Positions 1 to 9,493 of a DNA stretch of 64,000 nucleotides are shown here, in pieces; positions within the stretch are counted from its first letter, which is position 1; each line of letters starts with the position of its first letter. The translations under genes were made by a program, and so were the position numbers. The stretch covers positions 2,269,011 to 2,333,010 of the forward strand of contig CAWIGZ010000001.1 of the NCBI GenBank assembly GCA_963835825.1, written 5' to 3'. Origin of the DNA: JADGRB01 sp963835825 (GTDB taxonomy: Bacteria > Myxococcota_A > Polyangia > Fen-1088). The notes below the pieces were generated by a model. It had not been told where the DNA came from, did no database searches, and saw only the letters and a list, made by a program, of their open reading frames with translations.

Positions 1-92
1 ACGTTTCTCCCGCTGACTGGATTGCTTATATACGAGCGGCCGTTCACGAGAGTCACCTCACCGATGACGATGGACTTCGATTTCGCCTCAAA

Positions 93-1286
93 CTATTCCG
101 CAACGATGCTGGTGACCTTGAAGTTGAGGAATTGCGTCTGAAACTTGGTCGGGCTCGTGATCGATTGCCCCCTGAACGTCGTCGGGAGGGTGACCGACGC
201 CGGCGTAGAGCGAGCGTTCGCCTCGCAGGCGCTCGCGTTTGCGTAGTTGTAAGGTCCTCCGGGTCCACAATTCTTAATCGCGATGCAATTGGAGTCATGG
301 CTGGTCAACGTGATCGTCTCGCCGCTCTTGACCTTCATCGTGAAGGTCTCATCGAGGCCATAGTTGTAGTGGTTCCCCTCATGGGTCGAGTCCACCGCGT
401 TGAACGCGTAGTACGTCGGGGCTCCGGACACGGCGCTTCCACCAGACGGTGGTGTGATCACCAACTGGAAGACGTTGTAGTCGACTCGCGTCGTTCCCGG
501 TTTCCCGCCCGTGTAAAGGAGATTGTTCGTGTTGGCGGTTGGATCGACGTTCGCGGTCAATGCCCTCGTCCCACCCGTGTAGGTCCGTCCTTCGGCTTGT
601 CCAAGGACGTGAACCGTTACGTCATAAATCTTGTTCGGATCGCCGCCATTTACCGTAAACACCTCATCGTACGTGTTTCCAGTCGGGTCCGATGTGGTTA
701 CCCCCCCGTACGACCAGGTGGCGGTCGGACAGCTCGCCGAGCCCATCGGCAAATTCGGACAGTCGTACCCGCTGCCCGAACCCTGGCAGGGCGTGATCAT
801 GAATGCGTCGTCGAACGAGCCGAACATCGTGCTCGTGATCGTCGGAGGGGCGGCGGCTCCCGCTGCTCCGCCGCTTCCGGTCGCTCCGCCGGAACCTTTC
901 GCACCCGCGCTGCCGCCGGTGCCCGCCGACCCGCCGGTGCCCGTAATGGCCCCGCCGGTGCCCGTCGACCCGCCGGTGCCCGTAATGGCCCCGCCGGTGC
1001 CCGTCGACCCGCCGGTGCTCGTCGACCCGCCGCTGCCCGTGACGGACCCGCCGGTCCCCGTGTTGGCCCCGCCGGTCCCCGTGTTGACCCCGCCGCTACC
1101 GGTCGAGCCGCCACTGTTCGCGCCGCCCGTGCCGGTTTCCCCACCGCTGCTGCTGCCACCGGTTGAAGTGGAACCACCACTGCCGATGGAGCCACCCTGG
1201 CCCGGGCTGCCGCCCGACCCGGTGCTGCTACAAGCCGCCGCCGTCAGTAACAGAGCACTCGCCGATGCCAGAAGGATCGATTTCAT
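93..1286 (-). CDS. Gly/Ser/Thr-rich secreted lipoprotein, unknown function
   Basis: 397 aa. It starts with a lipoprotein signal (MKSILLASASALLLTAAACSS, lipobox ending AAAC), then a Gly/Ser/Thr-rich linker to about residue 145, then a globular domain of about 250 residues that I do not recognise. That domain has several Tyr/Asn-rich strands and Cys residues that could pair after export, so it is probably a beta-rich surface module. The ATG at 1286 has a good ribosome site (GGAGG, six bases upstream). The linker resembles those of the LamG, esterase, xylanase and GH79 lipoproteins in this window, which suggests one class of surface-displayed proteins. Function is not assigned. Confidence 0.85.
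   Translation of the reverse strand: MKSILLASASALLLTAAACSSTGSGGSPGQGGSIGSGGSTSTGGSSSGGETGTGGANSGGSTGSGGVNTGTGGANTGTGGSVTGSGGSTSTGGSTGTGGAITGTGGSTGTGGAITGTGGSAGTGGSAGAKGSGGATGSGGAAGAAAPPTITSTMFGSFDDAFMITPCQGSGSGYDCPNLPMGSASCPTATWSYGGVTTSDPTGNTYDEVFTVNGGDPNKIYDVTVHVLGQAEGRTYTGGTRALTANVDPTANTNNLLYTGGKPGTTRVDYNVFQLVITPPSGGSAVSGAPTYYAFNAVDSTHEGNHYNYGLDETFTMKVKSGETITLTSHDSNCIAIKNCGPGGPYNYANASACEANARSTPASVTLPTTFRGQSITSPTKFQTQFLNFKVTSIVAE
931..1008. repeat. Two perfect 39-bp tandem units inside a lipoprotein linker
   Basis: Two identical head-to-tail 39-base units (931-969 and 970-1008) encode 13-residue repeats of the Gly/Thr linker in the flanking lipoprotein gene. Identity at the DNA level, including third codon positions, points to recent slippage or duplication rather than protein-level selection alone. 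Confidence 0.8.
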
Positions 1287-1517
1287 GAGGGGCCTCCGTA
1301 AAATTCAAAGTTCGCAAAGGTCAAAACTCGGACGCTCGACCTACACTGTCTGTAGACGTAATTTATTGGACCACAGAATCGCAGAAGCCCGACACTACCA
1401 GGACACGAAGAGTAAGTAAATAGACCTTACTATTTACGGCCCCACCTGCCGTCGAGCCGGCGCCCTTCTCGGCGCGACCCACCGTCGCGTGAGTAGAACC
1501 GTAGGACCAAATAGAAT
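1287..1517. other. Intergenic region upstream of the first lipoprotein gene
   Basis: About 230 bases between two same-strand lipoprotein genes, more AT-rich than the surroundings around 1340-1440. It presumably carries the promoter of the 93-1286 gene. I see no convincing hairpin terminator or RNA gene. Confidence 0.4.
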
Positions 1518-2717
1518 CTACGGGCAGGAAATGGGTGCGGTCGAGACCACCCAGGTCGGGTTGTTGGCCGTGCTGTTCGCAGAGAGCATGCCGGGATGCG
1601 GCGTGTGGCCCGTGGAGGTGACCGAGTCGGCGGCGCTGGTGCCCGAGGTCTCGTCGAACTTCCAGTAGCCGGTGAGGCCTGCCTCGTTGCCCACCAGGGT
1701 GTGGTTCATCGTGCTCATGATCTCCGACGCAGAGCGCGCCACGTTCCAGATCCGGAACTCGTCGATCTGACCGTTGAAGTAGGCGGGCGGGTAACCGCCG
1801 ATGGTCAGCGCGGTCACGCCGGTCATCAGCGTCTTCTGCGAGCTGGAGGTCGAGACCTTGCTCGCCTTGAGGACGCCGTTGACGTACGCGCGGACGGTGG
1901 TGCCGTCCCAGGTCATCGCGAAGTGGGCCCACTGGTTCACGGTGGCGCTGAGGCCGCTCGGCTGATTGTCATTGTCGAAGAGATTGTTGGTGAACGGATC
2001 GATCGTTCCCATGCCGTTCGACGTCGTTCCGAAGTCGAGCCCGAACCCGTCGGCCACCCGGTTGTTGGTGCCGTAGAAGAACATGGTGTTCGCGTCGGCC
2101 ACCCAGGCCGACGAGGGCACGTAAGCCCAAAATTCGATGGTGCGGTTGGCGTTGCCGGTCGGCAGATCGGCGCTGCCGTTGAACGCGACCAGCACGGCGG
2201 CCTTGGCCGGATCGTTGTTCGCGGCGACGTTGGTGGCGAGGGAGATGGCGTGGCCCGCGCAGTTGGTCGCGCCGCCGGCGCCGCCGGTCCCTCCGCCCGA
2301 GCCGGCGTGACCCCCTGCCCCGCCGGAGCCAGTCGCCCCGCCCCCGCCGGTGCCGGTCGAACCACCGGTGCCGGTCGCGCCGCCCGCGCCCGCCGCGCCG
2401 CCGGTGCCCGTCGAGCCGCCCGTCCCGGTCGAGCCCCCCGTGCCGTTGGAGCCGCCGGTGCTGACCGCGCCGCCGGTGCCGGTTGCGCCGCCGGTCCCCG
2501 CGCCGCCCGTCCCCGTCGAGCCGCCCGTCCCCGGGCTGCCGCCCGTGGCGGCGGAGCCGCCGGTGCCCGTTGCGCCACCCGTGCCGCTCGAGTCACCCGA
2601 GCCGCCCGTGCCTGAGCCGCCTCCGCCGCTGGAGCAGGCGGAGAGCGCGACCGCCCCGAAGAGAGCCAGCGAGAGTGCACGTCCGGTGAACAGCCGGTGC
2701 CACGAATTAGTAATCAT
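1518..2717 (-). CDS. Lipoprotein with Gly-rich linker and LamG/concanavalin-like domain
   Basis: 399 aa. A lipoprotein signal (about residues 1-28, lipobox VALSAC) is followed by a Gly/Thr/Ser linker to about residue 150 and a C-terminal jelly-roll of about 240 residues. The jelly-roll has typical LamG_3/ConA-like landmarks: TIEFWAYVP, WAHFAMTWDG, VRAYVNGVL, QIDEFRIWNVARS and GYWKFDE. Such domains bind glycans or surface ligands; this one probably acts outside the cell as an adhesin or substrate-binding protein. The ATG at 2717 lacks a clear Shine-Dalgarno sequence, and an AT-rich stretch abuts it, so the message could be leaderless. No catalytic motif is visible. Confidence 0.88.
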   Translation of the reverse strand: MITNSWHRLFTGRALSLALFGAVALSACSSGGGGSGTGGSGDSSGTGGATGTGGSAATGGSPGTGGSTGTGGAGTGGATGTGGAVSTGGSNGTGGSTGTGGSTGTGGAAGAGGATGTGGSTGTGGGGATGSGGAGGHAGSGGGTGGAGGATNCAGHAISLATNVAANNDPAKAAVLVAFNGSADLPTGNANRTIEFWAYVPSSAWVADANTMFFYGTNNRVADGFGLDFGTTSNGMGTIDPFTNNLFDNDNQPSGLSATVNQWAHFAMTWDGTTVRAYVNGVLKASKVSTSSSQKTLMTGVTALTIGGYPPAYFNGQIDEFRIWNVARSASEIMSTMNHTLVGNEAGLTGYWKFDETSGTSAADSVTSTGHTPHPGMLSANSTANNPTWVVSTAPISCP

Positions 2718-2799
2718 AGTTAATCAAGTACCACGGGCCGGAGTTTTCCAACAGGTCCGATCCGTGTTTCGAAAGGGCTCAGGGCAGCGCCCGATGGCG

Positions 2800-3951
2800 C
2801 TAGCTCGGAGCGTTCGGCGTCGTCCAGTCGACCGGCATGACGAAGCGGTGGATCCCGGCGACGACCAGGCCGCGGGCAGGACGCTTGGGCGCCAGCGTCA
2901 CCGCGACGGCGTCAAACCGGCTCCAGAGGGCGGCACGCTGGATCGCGCCGATCAGATACTCGGTCGCAGGCGCGGGAAGATCGGTGACCCGCCCGACCAG
3001 TACGGCACGCCGGACCCCGTAGATGTTCAGCCCGGCGCTCAGGCAAGTGGCCACCGCGTCGAACGTCGCGCGCATCCAGGCCGGGGGCTCTCGCTCGGCC
3101 GCGCGCACCACGTCGGCGAACGTCGTCCCGCGCCCCTTCGCCTCCCGGTGGCTCTGAATGAGGCCCCGTTCGGAAGCGAGCGTCTCCAGACAGCCGCGCC
3201 CGCCGCACCCACAGGGGCGCGCGTTTCCGGGGATGGGCGTGTGTCCGATCTCGCCGCTCATGGGCAAGGGGCCTTGATAAAGGCGCCCCCCCAGCATCAG
3301 CGCGCCGCCCACGCCTTCCGCGATGTCGACCAGCAGGAAGTCGTCGGTGTCCGAGCGGGCACCGAGCTCGCCGAGGGCCAGCGCTCGCACGTTCTGGACC
3401 AGGCCGACCGGCGCCGGCCAGACCTGGCGCACCATCCAGGAGAGATCGGCGTGCTCCGACCAGTGCAGGTTGGGGGAGAGCAGCACGCGCGCGTTGCGTT
3501 CGTCGACGACGCCGGGCGTGCTGATCAGCACCGCCCAGGGGCGCTTGATGTTGACCTTCTCGGCGCCCTGCACCACACGCTCCAGCCACGCCTCGGCGGT
3601 TGAGGGCGTCTTGAACTCGACCTGCCAGCGCTCCTGCTCGGGCGGCGCGGGAGGCAGCGCGGAGAACCGGGTCCACTCCGGGCCCAGGTCCATGACCACG
3701 AAGTGGGGCCGACCCGTCGCCAGCCGGACCTGCTTGCCCGGCCGGCCGACGCTGGCCCGCCCGCCTTCGACCAGCTTGACCTCCTCGACGACGCCCGCCG
3801 TCACCAGGTCGTCGATGATCTTGCCCGTCGTGGGCTTGCTCATCCCGGTGGCCTTGGCCAGCTCGGCGCGGCTGGCCGCCTTGCGTCCGAGGAGCTGCTC
3901 GAGGATCGTCGCCTGGTTGGCCAGCCTCAGGCTGGCGGGAATCGCCGGCAA
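2800..3951 (-). CDS. ROK-family transcriptional regulator
   Basis: 383 aa. An N-terminal winged helix-turn-helix (residues about 12-65, with SRAELAKATGMSKPTTGKII) precedes a ROK sugar-kinase-like domain. The ROK domain carries GEIGHTPI and the zinc-binding signature CGCGGRGCLE (around residues 238-247). Proteins of this build (NagC/XylR type) sense a sugar or sugar phosphate and usually repress carbohydrate genes. Its place among secreted polysaccharide-active genes fits such a role, but the target is unknown. The likely start is TTG at 3951; I find no better in-frame start and the ribosome site is weak. Confidence 0.9.
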   Translation of the reverse strand: MPAIPASLRLANQATILEQLLGRKAASRAELAKATGMSKPTTGKIIDDLVTAGVVEEVKLVEGGRASVGRPGKQVRLATGRPHFVVMDLGPEWTRFSALPPAPPEQERWQVEFKTPSTAEAWLERVVQGAEKVNIKRPWAVLISTPGVVDERNARVLLSPNLHWSEHADLSWMVRQVWPAPVGLVQNVRALALGELGARSDTDDFLLVDIAEGVGGALMLGGRLYQGPLPMSGEIGHTPIPGNARPCGCGGRGCLETLASERGLIQSHREAKGRGTTFADVVRAAEREPPAWMRATFDAVATCLSAGLNIYGVRRAVLVGRVTDLPAPATEYLIGAIQRAALWSRFDAVAVTLAPKRPARGLVVAGIHRFVMPVDWTTPNAPS

Positions 3952-4156
3952 GCCGCCAATCTATCACGCGCGCGGGAACGCGACGGGCGGATCGCGTTCC
4001 GCAGGGCAGGCGCGGGCGGCAGCGCCGGCGCGAACGCGAGCGGGGTCGCCGGCGTATGAGCTCCCGGCGCGTCGTCAACGACACGGCGCAGACGCTGACG
4101 GAGATCGAGGAGCGCTATCCAGCGCCCTGAGCGCCCCTCTCCTCGCATGACCCCCT

Positions 4157-5314
4157 TTACGGCTGGATCTCTCGCTCCCAGCTGAACGGACCGAAGGCGT
4201 CGACGGCGTCGGACGGTGCGCTGGCGTTCGGGTCGACGGTGAGGCGCAGCCACTCGAGCGGGAAGGTGCTCCCGTGGACGACGATGCGGTGGAAGTTCTC
4301 CACGCCGTACCCCGGGTGCATGGCGTTGGCCGGGTCAAAGAGCGAGAGCGGGTTGTCCGACTTGTAGACGTGCGAGTCGCCGTTGAACATGAGCACCGGC
4401 TTACCGAAGGCCTGGGTCAGCTCGGCGATCTTGGCAACGAAGGGCTCGAACTGCGCCTGGTGCGCCGCTCCCTTCTCCGGATCCCACATGTCGGCCTGGG
4501 CCTGGATCAGGACGGCGCCGACGCCGTCGGCCGCCGCGCGCGCGAAGGCGGCCTCGAGCCAGCGCAGGTCCGCGCCGGTGCGGTTCGCCGTCTCGGCGAG
4601 CTGCGCCGCGGTGGCGGTCGGAGCCGCGTACCAGACGTCGGTGTCGTTGTTCGAGCCGCCCGGCAAGTTGATGGTCACGAACATCGTGTTCGACTGTTCC
4701 CACATCACGTTCTCGACGTACTCCGCGTCGGTCGGGTACGCGCGGTTGAAGGCCTCGCTCTGCGACAACACGTGCTTCTTGCGGCCGCCCAGCGACTGGC
4801 CGGGGACGGAGAAGAAAATGTCGCGGATGAGGTCGAGGTTGGCAACCGGGTCGCCCTTGGCGTAGTTGACCGGCTGGCCGTCGCTGTCGAGCACGTAATC
4901 GATCTCCTGGGTGGTCTTGTTGTATGTGCCGCCGCCCTCGCCCGCCTTGTTGCAGTCGGTCCACTCGTTGTCGCCGGGCGTGTAGATCACCGGATCCTTG
5001 TAGGCCTTCCAGAGGTCGAAGACCGTGCGGTCGTAGGCCTCGGTGCAGAACTGCTTGCCCGAGTGGATGTCGCCCACGTGCAGCACCAGGTCCACCTTCG
5101 GGTCCGCGTTGATCGACGCGATGAACGCCGGAGTCGCGAGAGTTTGAGAGTCGTCGGTCGGCGTCAGCCCGTACGGCGCGTCGCCGTAGACGGCCACCGT
5201 CAGCACGTTGCCGGACCTGGAGTTGCAGGGCTTGCCGTTACCGGCGTGGCCGGCGACGGCGGTCATCAGCACGCTTCCACCGAGCGCGCCTGCGAGGATC
5301 AGGTTCTTCTTCAT
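4157..5314 (-). CDS. Secreted calcineurin-like metallophosphoesterase
   Basis: 385 aa with an N-terminal Sec signal (about residues 1-25, cleavage after GHA). Metallophosphoesterase-type motifs appear in order: YGDAPYG (near residue 49), VLHVGDIHSG (about 80), YTPGDNEWTDC (about 116) and MFNGDSHVYKSD (about 310). These can supply the metal-ligand Asp, Asn and His residues of a two-metal phosphoesterase. The N-terminal DAPYG in place of the usual D-x-H is a known variant. Substrate is unknown. The ATG at 5314 has a strong AAGGAG ribosome site eight bases upstream. It probably acts in the periplasm or outside the cell. Confidence 0.85.
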   Translation of the reverse strand: MKKNLILAGALGGSVLMTAVAGHAGNGKPCNSRSGNVLTVAVYGDAPYGLTPTDDSQTLATPAFIASINADPKVDLVLHVGDIHSGKQFCTEAYDRTVFDLWKAYKDPVIYTPGDNEWTDCNKAGEGGGTYNKTTQEIDYVLDSDGQPVNYAKGDPVANLDLIRDIFFSVPGQSLGGRKKHVLSQSEAFNRAYPTDAEYVENVMWEQSNTMFVTINLPGGSNNDTDVWYAAPTATAAQLAETANRTGADLRWLEAAFARAAADGVGAVLIQAQADMWDPEKGAAHQAQFEPFVAKIAELTQAFGKPVLMFNGDSHVYKSDNPLSLFDPANAMHPGYGVENFHRIVVHGSTFPLEWLRLTVDPNASAPSDAVDAFGPFSWEREIQP

Positions 5315-5501
5315 CGGTCGTTCTCCTTACGAATTGGGCGGCACAGTAGCCGCCCACCGTCTCGACCGAAGTGGCAGTTCGGTCACGAGTTGGCGTCAAC
5401 TGAGATCGTGCGCCGGTCCGGCCGCGCAACTCGATCGAGCCCCGCTTTCGCCCGGGCGCCGGCTTTCGCCCGGGCGCCGGCTCTCGCTCGCCGCCGAAGT
5501 C

Positions 5502-6611
5502 CTACGGAGATCGGTGACGGTCCGCGGCGTGCAAGCTCGCCGTCTCCAGCCACCACGGATGCTGGGCGGTGCCGTCGAACGTCTGCGAGGTCTTGTACTT
5601 CTCCCACTGGCCGGCGGACGCGACCGGCGCGGTGCGCGCCAGCAGCGCCTGGATCTCGGTCCCGGTCATCGGCTTCCACCGATAGGCGGCGTCGATCCCC
5701 TGCATCAGGATCCCGAGCGTGTCACAGCCGGTGATCACCACCGACGTCGGTTGGCTCATGGCGAACTGCAGGCACTCGACCGGCGTGACGCTGCCGTCGG
5801 TGAACGGCCGGCTCTCGAGGAACAGCCCCGACCCGAGCGGCTTCATCCCCAGGATCCCCATGTCGCGCTTCTTCGCCGCGGGGATCACCCGGTTGGTGAA
5901 GCTGTCGTAGTGCGCGTCCATCACGTTGACCGGCATCTGCACGGTGTCGAACGTGAAGCGGTGCGCGTCGGCGGTGGCCAGCATCTCCAGGTGGATCTCC
6001 GGGCTCTTGTGTCCGGTGAATCCGATGAAGCGAATCTTGCCCGCCCTCTGTGCCGCCTGCAGCGCCGCGATCGCGCCGTCGGGCCCGAACACCCGCTCGG
6101 GATCGGTCGGCCGGATCACCTCGTGCACCTGCATCAGGTCGATGACGTCGGTGCCGAGCGCCTTCAGGCACTGATCGATCTGGGCGGCGGCCGCCGCCCG
6201 CGTGCGCCCGTCGATCTTGGTCATCAGGAACGCGCGCTGGCGGTAGCCGTCGCGCAGCGCCCGCCCCATCCAGAGCTGGCTGGCGCCGCCGTTGTAGTCC
6301 CAGCAGTTGTCCAGGAAGGTGACGCCGTGATCGATCGCGGTGCGGACGATCCGGGTGGCGGTCGCCTCGTCGCGAAGGCCGATGTGATAGCCGCCGAGGC
6401 CCAGCAACGACACCTCGACGCCGGTGCGTCCCAGCCGGCGCATCGGCATCTTGCCGCCCGGCGGCAGCTTGACGTCCTCGGGACGCGGCGCGCCCGGCTG
6501 CGGCTTCTTCGGGACCTCGGCCTCGGCGGGGCCGGCGACGCCGATGGCCGCGCCGGCCGCCAGCCCGGCGCCCATCGCGATGAACTCTCTTCGTCGGGTC
6601 TGTCGGGCCAT
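5502..6611 (-). CDS. Tat-exported aldo/keto reductase
   Basis: 369 aa. The start is placed at ATG 6611, not the longer frame, because GGAGAG lies four bases upstream. The N terminus is a twin-arginine signal (MARQTRRREFIAMGAG). The (beta/alpha)8 reductase follows, with tetrad candidates Asp and Tyr in FLDNCWDYNG, Lys in MTKIDG and His in LMQVHEV. NADPH-dependent reductases of this kind reduce carbonyls; Tat export suggests folding with cofactor before transport. Related twin-arginine family members are common in Planctomycetes and Myxococcota. The substrate cannot be told from sequence. Confidence 0.88.
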   Translation of the reverse strand: MARQTRRREFIAMGAGLAAGAAIGVAGPAEAEVPKKPQPGAPRPEDVKLPPGGKMPMRRLGRTGVEVSLLGLGGYHIGLRDEATATRIVRTAIDHGVTFLDNCWDYNGGASQLWMGRALRDGYRQRAFLMTKIDGRTRAAAAAQIDQCLKALGTDVIDLMQVHEVIRPTDPERVFGPDGAIAALQAAQRAGKIRFIGFTGHKSPEIHLEMLATADAHRFTFDTVQMPVNVMDAHYDSFTNRVIPAAKKRDMGILGMKPLGSGLFLESRPFTDGSVTPVECLQFAMSQPTSVVITGCDTLGILMQGIDAAYRWKPMTGTEIQALLARTAPVASAGQWEKYKTSQTFDGTAQHPWWLETASLHAADRHRSP

Positions 6612-6744
6612 GGAGCTCTCCGGTGCGGCCAAGCGATACGCCGTTCGCCGAAAAGCTCGGGCTGCTGCCCGGCCTCGTCAAGACCGGGCCGGCGCTTCAT
6701 TGACGCACCGAGGGCCGCCGAGACCAGGGACCCGGCGGGCTGAG

Positions 6745-7653
6745 CTACGGCGCCGGCTGCGTGACCGTGCTGGTGTCGAGGGTGATCGCCGTCTGCGCCA
6801 TGAGGCGGCCGGTGATCGACGCGCCGGTTTGCAGGTTGATCATCGTTTGACAGAGCACGATGCCCTCGAGGTGGGAGGTCGTGCCGACGTCGACGCCGCC
6901 GGCGACCTGCCAGAAGACGTTCTTGGCCAGCGCGCCGCCGCTGAGGTGGACGGTGACGGCGTTGCCCACCGTCAGGGTCTGGGCGATCTGGAAGATCCAG
7001 ACGGCGGTCGCGCTGCCGTTGAGCGTGAGGTCGGTGGGAACCAGCACGGCGGTGCCCCATTTGTAGACGCCCGGGGCGAGCGTCATTCCGCCGATGCTCC
7101 CGGAACCGAGCTCGGTGACGTCGGGCGCGCGACCGGCGGCGTCGGTGAACGCCAGCCCCATGTCGCCGATCGCCGTGGTCAAGTTCGACGGGGTCGGGAC
7201 GGCGTAGTCGGCCGCGTAGATCTTCCCGGTCACCTGCGCCGAGGTGGAAAAGACGTTCGTGGAGTCCGCAATCAACGAAAACCCGGTGACGAAGCTGGCG
7301 GCCACCGGGCTGACTCCCAGGTCCCCCTTGATGACCGCGGGCGGCACCGTGGAGATGCCGCTCTCGGCGAGGATCACGTAGTCGCCGGCGCTTCGCAGGT
7401 TCACCGCCAGGCCCCCTCCGACGGCCGGCGCGCCGCCTGACCCACCGCTGCCGCCCGTCGCCGAGCTCGCGCCCGCCCCACCGCTGCCGCCCGTCGTCGC
7501 CCCGGCGCCGCCCGGTCCTCCGTCGCCGGTCGTCCCCGAACTGGAAGACCCGCAGCCGGCGGCACAGGCGAGCAGGAGCAGCACGGCGGTGGTTTTAGAA
7601 AGACTTCGGTTCGCGATCTGGCCCAGCGGTTCGTTTTGCATTTCGTGGTCCAT
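6745..7653 (-). CDS. Ice-binding-like (DUF3494) lipoprotein
   Basis: About 302 aa. A lipoprotein signal with lipobox LACAAGC precedes a short Gly/Ser linker and a DUF3494 ice-binding-like beta-solenoid. Recognisable pieces are AGDYVILAESGISTVP, IKGDLGVSPVAAS, LAPGVYKWG, AVWIFQIAQTL and NVFWQVAGGVDVGTTSHLEG. Members bind ice in cold-adapted microbes, but many bacterial copies act as adhesins or have no proven role. Length beyond the linker (about 220 residues) matches one domain. In-frame ATGs lie at 7653 and 7641; neither has a clear ribosome site and 7653 is a choice. Confidence 0.9.
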   Translation of the reverse strand: MDHEMQNEPLGQIANRSLSKTTAVLLLLACAAGCGSSSSGTTGDGGPGGAGATTGGSGGAGASSATGGSGGSGGAPAVGGGLAVNLRSAGDYVILAESGISTVPPAVIKGDLGVSPVAASFVTGFSLIADSTNVFSTSAQVTGKIYAADYAVPTPSNLTTAIGDMGLAFTDAAGRAPDVTELGSGSIGGMTLAPGVYKWGTAVLVPTDLTLNGSATAVWIFQIAQTLTVGNAVTVHLSGGALAKNVFWQVAGGVDVGTTSHLEGIVLCQTMINLQTGASITGRLMAQTAITLDTSTVTQPAP

Positions 7654-7746
7654 CGATAGCGCGCGCAAAACGCCAGCGATGTCCGGGGGCCCCCGCCCCC
7701 GGCGTAGGGGTTTCCCCGAGCTTCCAATTCGGTGCGCGGAGCGACG

Positions 7747-8691
7747 TTACTTGGGGAGAGCACCGCCTTCGTAGAGCCAGGTCAGCGCGACGGGATCGGT
7801 GACGATCGTCGAGCCGAAGGCCCGAAGCTGCGCCGCGATCTCCTTGGTCATGCCGTCCTCGTGCGCCGCCCCGGTCTGCCCCTTGCGGATCATGGCGCCC
7901 GACTCGAGGACCGGCACCACCGCCCGCGGGAAGGTCTCGAACTTGCTCTGGTTGGCCTTCATCCACTCGAAGGAGGCGTGCTTCTCGATGGTCGCCCACT
8001 GCGTCTCCGTCGGCTTCGTCCCCAGGAAGTCGGAGATCCGGCGCAGCACCTTGCCGCCGCCGCGCTTGATGTCGGCGTAGTGGAGCAGCAGCACGTTGGG
8101 CTCGTGCCGCAGCGGCCACCAGCCGGCCACGAAGCCGAAGAACATCCCCTGCATCCCCTTGGCCTCGACCACCTCGCGGTAAAAGGACGGGAAGTCCGGA
8201 CGCGTGAGCGCGGCCCGCGGAACCTTCCACAGATCGTAGAACGCGTCGGTGTGCTTCTCGAGGAAGACCTTGAAGGAGACCAGCGCCTCCTCGGGGTTGC
8301 GACAGACGGCGATGTACTTCACGTCCGGGCCCTGCCCCGCCTTGACGAAGGGGAGCTCGGGCGGCGCCGAGTGGCTCTTGAGCGCGCGGCGCGCGCCGGC
8401 CGGCATGGCCGCCAGCCGGTCCAGCACCTCCCGCTGCGGCTGCCCCGGTCGCTCGATCAGCTCGGGCCAGGGGACCACGCCGTAGATGCTGTCGAAGTCG
8501 GCGTCGCCCCCGGTCAGCAGCTGATGGACGATGTTCATCATCCAGTTGGTGCCGCTCTTGACCGGCACCGAGATCCAGATGTCGCCGTCGCGCAGCGCCA
8601 CGTCGGTCTGGATCTGCGGGTTGAGCCAGGGCGGCAATCCCCCCTTCCCCTTGGCCGGTCCACTCGGTTGTCCACTCGCCTGTGTGCTCAT
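7747..8691 (-). CDS. PAPS-dependent sulfotransferase
   Basis: 314 aa. It has the cytosolic sulfotransferase fold: 5'-phosphosulfate loop PVKSGTNW near the N terminus (family consensus PKSGTTW), 3'-phosphate loop CRNPEEALVS in the middle, and RKGQTG near the C terminus matching the RKGxxGDWKNH loop in part. It should move a sulfuryl group from PAPS to a hydroxyl or amine of a small molecule, lipid or glycan. The downstream part of the RKG loop is diverged (AAHED). ATG 8691 is preferred over GTG 8700 because AGGAGAG lies eight bases upstream. Confidence 0.92.
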   Translation of the reverse strand: MSTQASGQPSGPAKGKGGLPPWLNPQIQTDVALRDGDIWISVPVKSGTNWMMNIVHQLLTGGDADFDSIYGVVPWPELIERPGQPQREVLDRLAAMPAGARRALKSHSAPPELPFVKAGQGPDVKYIAVCRNPEEALVSFKVFLEKHTDAFYDLWKVPRAALTRPDFPSFYREVVEAKGMQGMFFGFVAGWWPLRHEPNVLLLHYADIKRGGGKVLRRISDFLGTKPTETQWATIEKHASFEWMKANQSKFETFPRAVVPVLESGAMIRKGQTGAAHEDGMTKEIAAQLRAFGSTIVTDPVALTWLYEGGALPK

Positions 8692-8749
8692 GCTGTCCAC
8701 TCTCCTGTTTGGTCGGGGTTCTTGGCTACGACAGATTCCAGGCCGGCGA

Positions 8750-9361
8750 TCAGCTCTGCCACGCGCCGCCGTAAACGAAGCTGAGGTCCGGCGCCCCGAG
8801 CACGCCGGCGGCCGCCATGACCGCCTTCAAATCGGGTGCCGCCGCGAACGCGCGCAGCGCCTCCACCGATTCGGCCTGCAGGTAGACGACGACCACGTCG
8901 GGGTTTTGCACGCTGCGGCTGACCGCGTGGCCGACGACGCCGGCGCTCCGCCGCGCCTCTCCGTGCGCGTCGAAGGCCTGTTGCCAGGCGGCGTAGTCGC
9001 GCACCTCGTGGCGGATGATGAGCCCCGCCAGCGGGCGGTCCTTGCGGGTCCGATCCTCGATCGGCGTCAGGTCGACGACGTGCGGCGGGCCGGTCACGCC
9101 CGCCTCGCGCATGGTCGCCATCAGCGAAATGTCACCGAGGAACGCGGCCAGCCTGGCGCGATCCCCGGCCGCCAGGTAGACGCTCAGACGGTTCGGGTTG
9201 TCGGCGTCCTGGTTGACGTGCGCCGCGACGATCCCGGCGTTCCGCCGGGTGGCCGCGTGCCGGTCGAAGGCCCGCTTCCAGGCCGAGTAGTCCTCGACGT
9301 CGTGGTTGATCACGACCGCGGCGGCGGGCAGCGGGCTCTGGGCGGCGGTCGGCGTTTCCAT
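8750..9361 (-). CDS. Protein with two tandem dimeric alpha/beta-barrel domains
   Basis: 203 aa starting at ATG 9361. Two homologous halves (about residues 14-100 and 105-195) each begin with a strand and a Tyr-x-x-Trp segment: INHDVEDYSAWKRAFDRH and IRHEVRDYAAWQQAFDAHGE. This is the pattern of antibiotic-biosynthesis-monooxygenase-like alpha/beta barrels, here duplicated in one chain so it may fold as an intramolecular dimer. No catalytic role can be assigned. It is transcribed divergently from the LysR gene at 9494, with 132 bases between starts, the classic layout for a LysR target. Confidence 0.8.
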   Translation of the reverse strand: METPTAAQSPLPAAAVVINHDVEDYSAWKRAFDRHAATRRNAGIVAAHVNQDADNPNRLSVYLAAGDRARLAAFLGDISLMATMREAGVTGPPHVVDLTPIEDRTRKDRPLAGLIIRHEVRDYAAWQQAFDAHGEARRSAGVVGHAVSRSVQNPDVVVVYLQAESVEALRAFAAAPDLKAVMAAAGVLGAPDLSFVYGGAWQS

Positions 9362-9493
9362 GGTCTGTTTGAATAGCCGCCCGGCCGCGACCTTCGCAGA
9401 CGGTGTTTGTGCATGCCCCCCCTGCGCGAATCGCCCCCCGGGCACGAGGCGCCGACCCTTGCGCGGGTCCGCCGGGCGGCGGAAGATCGCGCC

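Noticed and set aside
931..1008. Short regular repeats that might be a CRISPR array
   Set aside because: The units are contiguous, have no unique spacers and encode the linker of a lipoprotein in frame.
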